Positions 1-5,777 of a stretch of DNA of 5,777 bases are shown in pieces. The stretch comes from Myxococcales bacterium (GTDB taxonomy: Bacteria; Myxococcota_A; Polyangia; Polyangiales; Polyangiaceae). The stretch is from positions 1 through 5,777 of the forward strand of contig JANYHY010000471.1 of assembly GCA_025362165.1 (NCBI GenBank), given 5' to 3'. The position numbers and the translations under genes were made by a program. Within the stretch, counting starts at the first letter, position 1, and every line of letters starts with the position of its first letter. The notes below the pieces were generated by a model. The model was given only the letters and a program-made list of their open reading frames with translations. It was not told the DNA's origin and searched no databases.

Positions 1-1107
1 TTGCCCGGCAAGACGAACATGGACGAGTTCGCGATGGGCTCTTCCACGGAGAACAGCGCCTTTGGACCGTGCAAGAACCCGTGGGATCTCTCGCGCACTC
101 CTGGCGGCTCGTCTGGCGGGAGCGCCGCGTCCGTAGCGGCGCGCATGGTCGTCGCTTCTCTTGGCAGCGACACCGGCGGCTCGATTCGACAGCCCGCCGC
201 GTTGACGGGCACGGTCGGAGTGAAGCCGACGTACGGACGCGTGTCGCGGTTCGGTCTGATCGCGTTCGCCTCCAGTCTTGATCAGATCGGGCCGTTCGCG
301 AGCGACGTGCGCGGAGCTGCGCGCCTGCTCGAAGTGATCGCGGGACGTGACGTCAAGGACGCGACGAGCCTCGATGCTTCGAAGGCAGATTGGGAGGCTT
401 CGTGTGACAGGCCCGTGAAAGGGCTAAAAATAGGGCTCCCGGAGGAGTACTTCGCCGCGGGTCTCGATCCTGAGGTCGAGGCGAGCGTGCGGTCTGCGAT
501 CGCGGAGCTCGAGCGCGATGGCTGCATCGTCGTACCCGTGAAGACTCCGCACACGAAGTTCGCGGTCGCCACTTACTACGTGGTCGCGACCGCAGAGGCC
601 TCGAGCAACCTCGCGCGCTTCGACGGCATTCGCTACGGCCGCCGCGTCGAGCGCTCTCGCGATCTCAAAGAAATCTACGGAGCGACGCGCGACCAAGGCT
701 TCGGCGCCGAGGTGAAACGCCGCATCCTGTTGGGCACCTTCGTGTTGAGCGCGGGATATTACGACGCGTACTACTTGAAGGCGCAGAAGGTCCGCACGCT
801 CATCGCGCGCGACTTCGAGGCGGCGTTCGCGAACGTGGACGCGATCGTGTGCCCGACCGCACCAACGCCTGCGTTCAAGCTCGGAGAGAAGACGAGCGAC
901 CCGCTGTCGATGTACCTCTCGGACATCTACACGCTGCCCGCGTCGCTCGCTGGACTGCCCGCGATCAGCGTCCCGTGTGCCCCAGCGAAATCAGGCTTGC
1001 CCATAGGGTTTCAGGTGATCACGCGCGCGCTCGACGAGTCGACGATGTTCTCGCTCGCAGCGGCGGTCGAGCGTCATCATCCGCCGGCTGCAGCGCCGCT
1101 CTCGTGA
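1..1107 (+). CDS. gatA: GatA, glutamyl/aspartyl-tRNA amidotransferase subunit A (5' truncated)
   Basis: Amidase subunit of GatCAB. It hydrolyses glutamine and passes the ammonia to GatB, which converts misacylated Glu-tRNA(Gln) and/or Asp-tRNA(Asn) to the amide in the cytoplasm. The reading frame is open at base 1, and the first codon (TTG) sits mid-protein just before GKTNMDEFAMGSS, so the true start lies upstream. About 117 residues are missing, judged by aligning with the usual ~485-residue protein from memory. The amidase signature is clear: GGSSGGS at local residues 35-41 and GSDTGGSIRQP at 55-65. Local Ser37 and Ser61 match the cis-Ser and nucleophile Ser of the Lys-Ser-Ser triad; the Lys lies off the window. 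The glutamine-pocket Arg241 (in EVKRRI) and Asp308 (in YLSDIY) are also present. The C-terminus is near normal length. The stop overlaps the start of the next gene by 4 bases. Function is secure; which tRNA it serves cannot be told from here. Confidence 0.97.
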   Translation: MPGKTNMDEFAMGSSTENSAFGPCKNPWDLSRTPGGSSGGSAASVAARMVVASLGSDTGGSIRQPAALTGTVGVKPTYGRVSRFGLIAFASSLDQIGPFASDVRGAARLLEVIAGRDVKDATSLDASKADWEASCDRPVKGLKIGLPEEYFAAGLDPEVEASVRSAIAELERDGCIVVPVKTPHTKFAVATYYVVATAEASSNLARFDGIRYGRRVERSRDLKEIYGATRDQGFGAEVKRRILLGTFVLSAGYYDAYYLKAQKVRTLIARDFEAAFANVDAIVCPTAPTPAFKLGEKTSDPLSMYLSDIYTLPASLAGLPAISVPCAPAKSGLPIGFQVITRALDESTMFSLAAAVERHHPPAAAPLS

Positions 1108-1685
1108 TCTCGGTCGAGCCGCTCACCGGCGCGCGCGCGCACGCGTGGGCCTCTCTGTTCGAGGCCTCGAGCTGCGCGTGCTTCTGTCGCTACTGGCACT
1201 TCGAGGGCGACAAGAACTCATGGCTCGAGCGGTGCGCGACGGATCGTGATCGCAACCGCGATGAGCAGGTCGCGCTGTCAATCGCGGGCGACGACCGCGC
1301 GCGTGGCCTGATCGCGATGCGTGGCGACGACTGCGTCGGTTGGCTCAAGCTCACGCCCCGCGCGAGCGTCCCGAAGCTCAGGCGACTTCCCGTCTATCGA
1401 TCGCTCGAGCTCGGCGTCGACGAGGGCGTGTGGTCGATTGGTTGCTTGCTCGTTCGCCCGGACGCACGGCAACAAGGTGTCTCGAACGCCCTCATTTCAG
1501 CCGCTCCCGAGCACGCGAAGGCTTGGGGTGCGCGCGCCGTCGAGGCGTACCCTCACGTGCAAACGGGCGACGTCGCCGACGAACAGATGTGGCGTGGCGT
1601 GCTCTCGTCTTATGAGCATGTGGGTTTCACGCATGTCGCAGGAGAGCTCCCCTACCCCGTGCTTCGACGCGTCCTCGTGGCGTGA
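1104..1685 (+). CDS. GNAT-family N-acetyltransferase, substrate unknown
   Basis: Probable acetyl-CoA-dependent acetyltransferase of 193 residues, cytoplasmic (no signal peptide or membrane segment). The core resembles GNAT motif A: a strand SIGCLLVRP (about 111-119) followed by RQQGVS at 122-127, which fits the CoA-pyrophosphate loop R/Q-x-x-G-x-G/A except that Ser replaces the last Gly/Ala. The C-terminal stretch YEHVGFTHVA followed by PVLRRVL also fits the GNAT ending. The N-terminus carries an unusual Cys cluster, CACFC at 24-28, followed by RYWHFEG. I chose the GTG at 1104 because it overlaps the gatA stop as GTGA, the usual arrangement for translational coupling, and because recognisable sequence starts there. 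An ATG at 849 is in frame but would overlap gatA by about 260 bases. No clear Shine-Dalgarno sequence precedes the GTG, consistent with coupling. The acceptor (protein, antibiotic, small molecule) cannot be inferred. Confidence 0.82.
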   Translation: MISVEPLTGARAHAWASLFEASSCACFCRYWHFEGDKNSWLERCATDRDRNRDEQVALSIAGDDRARGLIAMRGDDCVGWLKLTPRASVPKLRRLPVYRSLELGVDEGVWSIGCLLVRPDARQQGVSNALISAAPEHAKAWGARAVEAYPHVQTGDVADEQMWRGVLSSYEHVGFTHVAGELPYPVLRRVLVA

Positions 1686-1714
1686 TACCTTTGGTGCGTC
1701 GCGGTTCTTCTTAC

Positions 1715-1719
1715 GAGGT
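1715..1719 (+). promoter_or_regulatory. Ribosome binding site for the phosphatase lipoprotein
   Basis: GAGGT lies 5 bases before the ATG at 1725 and supports that start, which also gives a full lipoprotein signal peptide. The gap between the acetyltransferase stop and this ATG is only 39 bases. I see no convincing promoter or terminator in it, so read-through from the upstream genes is possible. Confidence 0.65.
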
Positions 1720-1724
1720 CATTC

Positions 1725-3188
1725 ATGCGGACGATTGGTGTGCTCCCCTGGCTTTCGATGGCAGCTTTCGCGGTTGGATGTAGCAGCACGTCGACCACGC
1801 CGACCCCTGACGCGGGTGGCGCGGACTCGGGCCTGACCTTCACCTTCGCTCCAGCGGGTTGTCAGTACTCGGTGCCTGCACCGGCCACGCGCAACTACGT
1901 GGACTATGCGATCGATGATACGTCACCGGTCGACGCCACGAGCGGAACGCCTCAACGCGTGCGCATCGGCCTCGGTGGAGCCGTCACCGCAGGTGCTCCT
2001 GGTTACGCCGACCCGACCTCCACAGCCGCGATGCTCTGGGAGACGGCCGCCGCGAACCACGCTGCAAAAGTGAAGATCGGCACGGACCCCAACACGCTGA
2101 CCGAGGTGCACACTGGCTTCTCGTACACCGAGCCAGCCGCGGGCTTTTCGCCCAGCCCTACGTTTTTCCACGAAGTGCACGTGTGCGGCCTCAAGCCCGG
2201 GACCACGTACTACTACCAGGTCGGCGGCGGGCCGGGCGGCTCGGAGGTGTGGAGCGCGACGCAGAGCTTCACCACCGTGCCGAACGCCGGAAAGATCACG
2301 GTCGGAGCGCTCGGAGATGCTCGAGATGTGGTGGGGACATGGCAGCTCGTCCAGGGACGCATGAGGGATGCGAGCGTCGCGATGCAGATCGTGACAGGGG
2401 ACATCGTCGACATCGGATCGAACGAGAGTTTTTACACACAGTGGCTCGACGCGATCTGGAAGGACCCCGCGAGCCCAGGCAAGTTCATCACGCTAGGCCA
2501 GCAGATGATGGTGCCGATCGCAGGCAACCACGAGAACGACGCGAGCCAGTTCTATTCGAATTTCGTCATGCCCGGTGACGGCGCCTACTCCGAACAGTTC
2601 GCGTCGTTCGACGTGGGCAACACGCACTTCACGATGATCGACGACCAGCCGATCTCCGTCGACCCCGCCTCGGACGCCTCCACCGCGATCCTCGGATGGG
2701 CCGACAAGGATCTTGCGGCCGCCAACGCCAACCGCGCGAAAGTGCCGTTCGTCGTCGCGATCAGCCATCGTGGGCTCTACTCGACCTCGACGCACTCGGG
2801 GAACCCCGACGTGCTGCAGGTGAGATCCAAGCTGCAGCCGCTCTTCGACAAGTACGCCGTCGACCTCGCACTCACGGGACACGATCACGAGTACGAGCGC
2901 AGCAAACCCCTCAAGGCTGGCAATCCCATCAGCGGAGATCCGGTGGTGGGCACAGGCACGCGCTATGTGATTTGCGCAGGTGCGGGCGCCGACGCCTACG
3001 GCGTGGGAGCAACGACTGCTTACCGCGAGATCGCTGCCGCTTACGGCAAGGGCACTCCGTACATCGGGGCCTACTCACTGCTGACGCTCGAGGGGAACAA
3101 GCTCACGCTCACCGCCTACGGTCTCAAGGCCTCCGGCACGCAGGTGAAGGACGACGACGTCATCGACACGTTCACCCTCACACATTGA
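1725..3188 (+). CDS. Purple acid phosphatase-like metallophosphoesterase, lipoprotein
   Basis: Predicted secreted phosphoesterase of 487 residues, likely releasing phosphate from organic phosphoesters outside the inner membrane. A signal peptide ends in the lipobox AVGC with Cys19 as lipidation site; Ser at +2 favours outer-membrane sorting by the Lol rule known from E. coli. A low-complexity linker (about 20-35) leads to a fibronectin-III-like purple-acid-phosphatase N-terminal domain (about 60-185, ending TTYYYQVGGG...FTTVP). The calcineurin-like catalytic domain follows, with five motifs in order: GDAR (Asp198), GDIVD (Asp226), GNHE (Asn268, His269), ISH (His348) and GHDHEYER (His386, His388). 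Two departures stand out. Motif I is DxR rather than DxG or DxH, and motif II has Asp229 where purple acid phosphatases have the Fe-binding Tyr. It is therefore unlikely to be a true purple enzyme and may use other metals. Downstream genes for a porin and phosphate transport support a phosphate-scavenging role. Phosphodiesterase activity is an alternative. Confidence 0.9.
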   Translation: MRTIGVLPWLSMAAFAVGCSSTSTTPTPDAGGADSGLTFTFAPAGCQYSVPAPATRNYVDYAIDDTSPVDATSGTPQRVRIGLGGAVTAGAPGYADPTSTAAMLWETAAANHAAKVKIGTDPNTLTEVHTGFSYTEPAAGFSPSPTFFHEVHVCGLKPGTTYYYQVGGGPGGSEVWSATQSFTTVPNAGKITVGALGDARDVVGTWQLVQGRMRDASVAMQIVTGDIVDIGSNESFYTQWLDAIWKDPASPGKFITLGQQMMVPIAGNHENDASQFYSNFVMPGDGAYSEQFASFDVGNTHFTMIDDQPISVDPASDASTAILGWADKDLAAANANRAKVPFVVAISHRGLYSTSTHSGNPDVLQVRSKLQPLFDKYAVDLALTGHDHEYERSKPLKAGNPISGDPVVGTGTRYVICAGAGADAYGVGATTAYREIAAAYGKGTPYIGAYSLLTLEGNKLTLTAYGLKASGTQVKDDDVIDTFTLTH

Positions 3189-3193
3189 CCGGC

Positions 3194-3258
3194 GCGTAAC
3201 CGAGCGGTCACCGTCTCGTCACATTCGGCGCCAAGTTGCAACGTAACGCGCCTGTAAC
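3194..3258 (+). promoter_or_regulatory. Tandem 11-base-spaced repeats, candidate Pho-box array before the porin
   Basis: The gap of 88 bases between the phosphatase and porin genes holds five GTNAC pentamers on the + strand. Three start at 3196 (GTAAC), 3207 (GTCAC) and 3218 (GTCAC), exactly 11 bases apart. Two more start at 3243 and 3254 (both GTAAC), again 11 apart. With two preceding bases the heptamers are GCGTAAC, CGGTCAC, TCGTCAC, ACGTAAC and CTGTAAC, to be compared with the E. coli PhoB half-site CTGTCAT. PhoB/PhoP-type regulators bind direct repeats with an 11-base period. A weak -10-like TAAAGA lies at 3264-3269, which would leave almost no leader before the ATG at 3277. The repeats are seen directly; binding by a PhoB-like protein is inferred from spacing and gene context. 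Confidence 0.55.
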
Positions 3259-3276
3259 AAGGGTAAAGACGTTCGC

Positions 3277-4911
3277 ATGCGTCGACTCGCCGTAGCTCTT
3301 TTCGTAGGGACGAGTTCGTTGGCCGTGCCTTCGCTCGTGATCGCTCAAACCTCCAAACCGGCGGTAGACGCCGCAGCGCCGGCCACCATCCAAGTCACGA
3401 GCCTGCGATTGCTTCGTGACAAGAATGTCATCTCGCAAGCGGAGTACGAGTCCGCTCTCAAGGACATCGGCGCTTCGATCGGAGCGCAGGCCACCGAAGC
3501 TCCAGCGCTGGTCATCGGCAAGTGGTCGACCTCCATCTATGGGTTCATCGAGGGCGACGCGATCGTCGACACGACCCAAAGCTTCGGGGACGTCGCAGGC
3601 AACGGGTTGGTGCAGCGCCAAGACCGCAACTTCGCTCCGCCCCCTGCGGTTCAGAGCACCTACGCCGGCGACCATGGACGCGTGCAATTCAGCGTGCGCA
3701 ACACACGATTCGGCCTGCGCCTCAAGGCGCCCGAACTCGCGAAGGTGCGCGCTAGCGCCACGCTCGAGATGGATTTCCTCGGCACCGATCCGAGCATCGA
3801 CCCCACGAGCAGCGGCACCTACCCACTCGCCGGCTCCAGCGAAGCGTCCTTTTGGAACAACCCGACGATGCGCGTGCGTTTGGCCTACTTCAAGGTCGAG
3901 TCCCCCATCGTCGACATGATGGTCGGCCAATCGTGGCACCTCTTCGGCTGGCAGCCGACCTATCACCCAAACAGTGTCCTCATCCAGGGTTTGCCTGGTG
4001 AGCTCTACGGCCGGACGATGCAAGTCCGCATATCCAAGACGATCCCCACGGGGCCGACGTCTCTGGAGGTCGCGGTCGCCGCCCTCCGTCCGCCGCAACG
4101 CAACTCGATGATCCCCGAATTCACAGGAGGGCTCCGGCTCAGCCTCGACAAGTGGAAGGGGATGAACACACGCGGCTCGACGGCGCGAGAGCTCACTCCT
4201 CTCTCTGTTGCGCTCACGGGTACGATGCGCAACTGGGTGACGCCGGAGTTCGTCTCACTCCCGACGAAGACCAAATCGTTGACGACCGCTGCTGTCGCGG
4301 TCACGGCGTTCGTCCCCATCATCCCGGTCTCGAAAGGGCACTCCCTGTCGATCGGTGGCCAGATCATGATGGGCTCTGGCATCGCCGACCTGCTCACCGG
4401 GATGACTGGTGGCATGGCGTTCCCTTCGCTGGCCAAGCCTGCAGGCACGACCCCTCCAGCCTATCCGCAGGACGTCGAGAACGGCGAGGTCGTCTACGAC
4501 ACCTGCGCGAACGGCACCGCGCAGAACGACCCGCGGTCCTCGTGCTTCGACCTGCATGGCATCCAATGGAACGTCTTCATGGCTGGCGTGCAGTACTACC
4601 TACCTGGCCTCGATGGGCGAGTGTGGATCTCGGGTAACTACGCGCACATCCAATCGCCAAATGTTGCAGACTACACGCGTAAGGCGACAACGGCGCCCGC
4701 CGCCACCGATTACAACTACGTCAACGCTGCGGCCGTCCGTCAAGCGGAGGACTTCTTCGATGCCTGCTTGTTCGTCGATCCGCTGCCAAGCGTGCGTGTG
4801 GGCGTGGAGTACGCACACTTCGACGACCAGTACGTCGACCGATACGACAACAGCAAGCACGTTCGCGCCGTGAACCATCGCGGCCAGCTCTCGGGTTTCT
4901 TCATTTTTTGA
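3277..4911 (+). CDS. Outer-membrane porin, DcaP/OprP-like, probably for phosphate
   Basis: Predicted outer-membrane beta-barrel of 544 residues. The signal peptide (MRRLAVALF start, cleavage probably after VIA at 21-23) and a final Phe preceded by alternating hydrophobic residues (LSGFFIF) mark a BAM substrate. After cleavage comes a short helical stretch, LLRDKNVISQAEYESALKD (about 45-63), of the kind found at the N-terminus of trimeric porins. The barrel starts near WSTSIYGFIEGDAI (about 84-97). The segments FSVRNTRFGLRL, ATLEMDFLG and MMVGQSWHLFG fit the DcaP-like/OprP-type porin pattern. Cys410 and Cys423 flank a polar segment and could close an external loop by a disulfide. Substrate is inferred: its neighbours are a phosphatase and a PiT transporter, and repeats resembling Pho boxes precede it, so phosphate is favoured, although DcaP itself carries dicarboxylates. 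AAGGG at 3259-3263 is the only Shine-Dalgarno candidate, 13 bases from the ATG, which is long. No upstream in-frame start exists nearby. Confidence 0.85.
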   Translation: MRRLAVALFVGTSSLAVPSLVIAQTSKPAVDAAAPATIQVTSLRLLRDKNVISQAEYESALKDIGASIGAQATEAPALVIGKWSTSIYGFIEGDAIVDTTQSFGDVAGNGLVQRQDRNFAPPPAVQSTYAGDHGRVQFSVRNTRFGLRLKAPELAKVRASATLEMDFLGTDPSIDPTSSGTYPLAGSSEASFWNNPTMRVRLAYFKVESPIVDMMVGQSWHLFGWQPTYHPNSVLIQGLPGELYGRTMQVRISKTIPTGPTSLEVAVAALRPPQRNSMIPEFTGGLRLSLDKWKGMNTRGSTARELTPLSVALTGTMRNWVTPEFVSLPTKTKSLTTAAVAVTAFVPIIPVSKGHSLSIGGQIMMGSGIADLLTGMTGGMAFPSLAKPAGTTPPAYPQDVENGEVVYDTCANGTAQNDPRSSCFDLHGIQWNVFMAGVQYYLPGLDGRVWISGNYAHIQSPNVADYTRKATTAPAATDYNYVNAAAVRQAEDFFDACLFVDPLPSVRVGVEYAHFDDQYVDRYDNSKHVRAVNHRGQLSGFFIF

Positions 4912-4950
4912 CGCAGGACACACTCCATTTCGCTCAGGAGCGCATCCGAC

Positions 4951-4977
4951 TTGTAACGAAAGCGTGACGTCCGTCAC
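4951..4977 (+). promoter_or_regulatory. Repeat pair plus palindrome before DUF47, candidate regulator site
   Basis: In the gap of 118 bases before the DUF47 gene, GTAAC at 4953 and GTGAC at 4964 are 11 bases apart, the same spacing as the repeats before the porin. The second unit is also the left arm of a 6-base inverted repeat, GTGACG (4964-4969) and CGTCAC (4972-4977), with a 2-base spacer. This can be read as a degenerate two-unit Pho box or as the operator of a dimeric regulator. I see no convincing -35/-10 pair between it and the start at 5030. The rest of this gap shows nothing else I can call. Confidence 0.4.
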
Positions 4978-5020
4978 CCACACGCGCTTTTGCGTTGGTG
5001 GGGTTCGAGGCCTGCAATAT

Positions 5021-5023
5021 AGG
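5021..5023 (+). promoter_or_regulatory. Weak ribosome binding site deciding the DUF47 start
   Basis: AGG lies 6 bases before the GTG at 5030. It favours that start over the in-frame GTG at 4964, which would add 22 residues unlike the family and would sit inside the repeat region. Confidence 0.45.
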
Positions 5024-5029
5024 TGTGCC

Positions 5030-5692
5030 GTGGCAAAGTCTGGTGATCGGGAGTTTTTCGAAGCGTTCAGCAAGCACGCGGCCGTCTGCGTCCAGGCGAG
5101 CGAGAGGCTGGTCAAGCTCCTTGACGATTTGCCCAACGCGAAGGAGCACTCTGACGCCATCACGGAACTGGAGCACCAGGGCGACACGATCACGCACCAA
5201 ACGGTCAAGAAGCTCCACGAGCAGTGGATCACGCCGCTCGATCGCGCGGACATCCACGAGCTCATCACCGGCCTCGACGACGTGCTCGATCTCATCGACG
5301 CTGTCGCCGAGCGCGTCATGCTGTTCGGAGTTCGCAAGCCGCGCCCGACCGCCAGCGCGCTCGCAGAGAAGCTGCTGGAGGCCACCAAGGGCGTCGCGAA
5401 GGCGATGAGCATGCTCTCCGAGGTGTCGACGCGGTCTGAAGAGATCCTCAAGATCGCGATCGAGCTCAATCAAATCGAGAACGAGGCGGACGCGCTCTAT
5501 CGCAAAGGCCTCGCAGAGCTCTTCAACCGCCGCACTGACGGCTCGAGCGAGCCTTACCGTGAGCCCGCAACCCCAGACGACGTGCTCGAAGTCATGAAGT
5601 GGCGCGAGATCTACGACTACCTCGAGAACGGAACGGACGCCTGCGAGGACCTGGCTAACGTCCTCGAAGGCATCGTCCTCGAGTATGCGTGA
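5030..5692 (+). CDS. DUF47 PhoU-like protein, partner of PiT phosphate transporter
   Basis: All-helical cytoplasmic protein of 220 residues from the DUF47 (PhoU_div) family, whose genes usually sit directly before a PiT phosphate transporter and are thought to modulate it. The N-terminus AKSGDREFFEAFSKHA matches the usual start of the family, with GTG as initiator. Repeated ExxxD motifs typical of the metal-binding PhoU fold are visible: Glu48-Asp52 (EHQGD), Glu150-Asp154 (ENEAD) and Glu199-Asp203 (ENGTD). The LDDVLDLIDAVAERV helix in the first half is also characteristic. Length is normal for the family (about 205-220). The stop is 3 bases from the next ATG, so the two are almost certainly co-transcribed. 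Whether it inhibits or aids transport cannot be read from the sequence. Confidence 0.93.
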   Translation: MAKSGDREFFEAFSKHAAVCVQASERLVKLLDDLPNAKEHSDAITELEHQGDTITHQTVKKLHEQWITPLDRADIHELITGLDDVLDLIDAVAERVMLFGVRKPRPTASALAEKLLEATKGVAKAMSMLSEVSTRSEEILKIAIELNQIENEADALYRKGLAELFNRRTDGSSEPYREPATPDDVLEVMKWREIYDYLENGTDACEDLANVLEGIVLEYA

Positions 5693-5695
5693 CAC

Positions 5696-5777
5696 ATGAT
5701 TGGGCTCGTCCTGATCATCGTGCTGGCGGTCGGCTTCGACTACGTCAACGGCTTCCATGACGCCGCGAACTCGATCG
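5696..5777 (+). CDS. pit: PiT-family inorganic phosphate transporter (3' truncated)
   Basis: Only the first 27 codons are in the window, running off the right edge. They begin with ATG and encode a hydrophobic stretch IGLVLIIVLAVGF followed by DYVNGFHDAANSI, the N-terminal signature of PiT (PF01384) transporters, where the DxxNGFHDAAN segment forms part of the ion/phosphate-binding repeat. PiT proteins are inner-membrane symporters that import phosphate, driven by H+ or Na+. The spacing of 3 bases from the DUF47 gene is the classical DUF47-PiT operon arrangement. The ORF is too short here to judge length, cation specificity or integrity. Confidence 0.92.
   Translation, partial: MIGLVLIIVLAVGFDYVNGFHDAANSI

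Noticed and set aside
849..1103. ATG at 849 as start of the acetyltransferase
   Set aside because: It would overlap about 260 bases of conserved gatA coding sequence and add residues with no resemblance to the family; GTG at 1104 gives the compact overlap expected for coupled genes.
3235..3242. GTTGCAAC palindrome in the porin upstream gap
   Set aside because: An 8-base palindrome alone is too short to call a site, and it lies between the two stronger 11-base repeat runs.
3208..4098. Long minus-strand open frame (296 codons) antisense to the porin
   Set aside because: It mirrors a well-supported porin gene, shows no recognisable domain and has the Arg/Asp/Gly/Val-rich composition typical of antisense frames in GC-rich DNA.
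4931..4942. CGCTC/GAGCG hairpin after the porin as terminator
   Set aside because: The stem is only 4-5 base pairs with a very tight loop and no T-run follows, so it is not a credible intrinsic terminator.
5015..5023. CAATAT/TATAGG as a -10 box for DUF47
   Set aside because: It lies within 15 bases of the GTG start and overlaps the likely ribosome binding site; the only -35-like candidate (TTGCGT at 4991) is poorly spaced.
4964..5029. GTG at 4964 as start of the DUF47 protein
   Set aside because: The extra 22 residues do not look like the family N-terminus, and AGG at 5021-5023 fits the GTG at 5030.
4600..5469. Minus-strand open frame of 289 codons spanning the porin end and DUF47
   Set aside because: Ser/Arg-rich shadow of two convincing + strand genes and their gap; no family resemblance.
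4934..5758. Minus-strand open frame of 274 codons across DUF47 and the PiT start
   Set aside because: Antisense to the DUF47 and PiT genes, both supported by clear family motifs; its Asp/Glu/Val/Arg-rich make-up is the expected reverse-complement image.

Overview
The window is a gene-dense stretch of GC-rich bacterial DNA with every convincing gene on the + strand. Three things suggest a Gram-negative bacterium of the former Deltaproteobacteria, most likely a Myxococcota/Polyangiales-type organism: strong G/C preference at third codon positions, a lipoprotein with a Ser/Thr/Pro/Asp/Gly-rich linker after its lipobox, and an outer-membrane beta-barrel ending in Phe. That placement is inference, because no rRNA or other phylogenetic marker is present beyond the gatA fragment.

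Layout: (1) 1-1107, the 3' three quarters of gatA, cut by the left edge; it encodes the amidase subunit of the tRNA-dependent amidotransferase GatCAB. (2) 1104-1685, a GNAT-family acetyltransferase whose GTG start overlaps the gatA stop by 4 bases. (3) 1725-3188, a secreted lipoprotein of the purple acid phosphatase/calcineurin-like phosphoesterase superfamily. (4) An 88-base gap (3189-3276) with five GTNAC pentamers, three and then two of them spaced exactly 11 bases apart, resembling a tandem Pho-box array. (5) 3277-4911, an outer-membrane porin of the DcaP/OprP type. (6) A 118-base gap (4912-5029) with a second GTNAC pair at 11-base spacing that runs into a GTGACG/CGTCAC inverted repeat. 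(7) 5030-5692, a DUF47 PhoU-like protein. (8) From 5696, the first 27 codons of a PiT-family inorganic phosphate transporter, cut by the right edge.

Together the right three quarters of the window reads as a phosphate-acquisition locus. A surface or periplasmic phosphatase could release phosphate from organic esters, the porin could admit it through the outer membrane, and the DUF47-PiT pair would carry it across the inner membrane. The 11-base repeats before the porin and before DUF47 suggest shared control by a PhoB/PhoP-type regulator. gatA and the acetyltransferase appear to be an unrelated, translationally coupled housekeeping pair. I found no RNA genes, mobile elements, CRISPR arrays or convincing terminators.
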